Of a stretch of 29,858 bases of DNA, positions 29,445 through 29,858 are shown one piece after another. The translations under genes and the position numbers were made by a program. The notes under the pieces were generated by a model, which was given only the letters and a program-made list of their open reading frames with translations, made no database searches and was not told the origin of the DNA. Positions within the stretch are counted from its first letter, which is position 1; every line of letters begins with the position of its first letter. Source of the DNA: Ichthyophonus hoferi (Eukaryota; Opisthokonta; Ichthyosporea; Ichthyophonida; Ichthyophonidae); the NCBI GenBank assembly GCA_002751075.1, contig NAOQ01000752.1, forward strand, positions 2,402 to 32,259, in the 5' to 3' direction.

Positions 29445-29858
29445 TATATACTATACCTATACTACACTACACTATATCATATTATACTATGCTATGCTAT
29501 ACTATGCTATAATATACTACACTATACTATGCTATACTGCACTACACTATATTATACTATACTACACTACACTAGACTACGTTATATTATACCATACTAT
29601 ACCATACTATACTATACTATACTATACTATACTATACTATATTATACTATACTATACTATACTATACTATACTATACTATACCATACTATATCATACTAT
29701 ACTATACTATACCATGCTATACTATACTATACTATACTATACTATACTATACCATACTATACTATACCATACTATACCATACTATACTATACCATACTAT
29801 ACCATACTATACTATACTATATTATACCATACTATACCATACTATACTATACTATACC
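29445..29858 (+). repeat. ACTAT pentanucleotide array (cyclase intron 12)
   Basis: At least 410 bp of (ACTAT)n with ACTAC and CCATA variants, very uniform from about 29590 onward. It runs off the right edge, so the true length is unknown. Confidence 0.95.

Overview
The window is eukaryotic nuclear DNA: about 70% A+T by eye, rich in microsatellites, with several genes split by short GT-AG introns. I rebuilt the spliced genes by following reading-frame phase across exon junctions. A compact invertebrate-type genome, such as a sponge or another early-branching animal, would fit the gene density, the intron sizes and the GT14 and GAF-cyclase genes. Nothing here fixes the phylum.

Layout, left to right. 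(1) 160-1075, minus strand: three phase-compatible exons of a polytopic membrane protein, cut by the left edge. (2) 1.1-8.5 kb: no gene I can support. It holds a decayed unidentified coding remnant (about 3.0-3.75 kb), a pair of diverged direct repeats, a small hairpin, a 49-bp tandem duplication and an isolated GC-rich island with a nested hairpin. (3) 8521-9159, plus: an intronless gene for a 212-aa Ser/Arg-rich, probably disordered protein with five copies of a short Phe-Leu motif. (4) 9.2-11.25 kb: diverged repeats and a 449-N assembly gap flanked by identical 228-bp sequences, almost certainly an unmerged contig overlap. (5) 11192-14406, minus: a complete five-exon gene for a 470-aa type II membrane glycosyltransferase of family GT14 (core-2/I-branching enzyme and xylosyltransferase group), with the diagnostic SDYPL and DEHYW motifs. 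(6) 15539-17207, plus: a two- or three-exon gene for an unrecognised protein of about 264 aa with six or seven membrane spans. (7) 16.1-20.9 kb: no further gene, but a cluster of copies of a short interspersed element and a G-rich tract. (8) 21008-29310, plus: twelve exons of a large gene, open at the right edge, that I read as two GAF-like regulatory domains followed by a class III nucleotidyl cyclase domain. The right end is a long ACTAT pentanucleotide array inside its next intron.

The cyclase gene is the most notable item. Tandem GAF domains plus a class III catalytic domain is best known from cyanobacterial adenylyl cyclases (CyaB1/CyaB2), where the GAF pair binds cyclic nucleotide. Here it sits in an intron-rich nuclear gene. 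The catalytic half carrying the base-recognition and transition-state residues lies outside the window, so substrate (ATP or GTP) and activity cannot be judged. I see no functional link between the neighbouring genes; each appears to be transcribed on its own.
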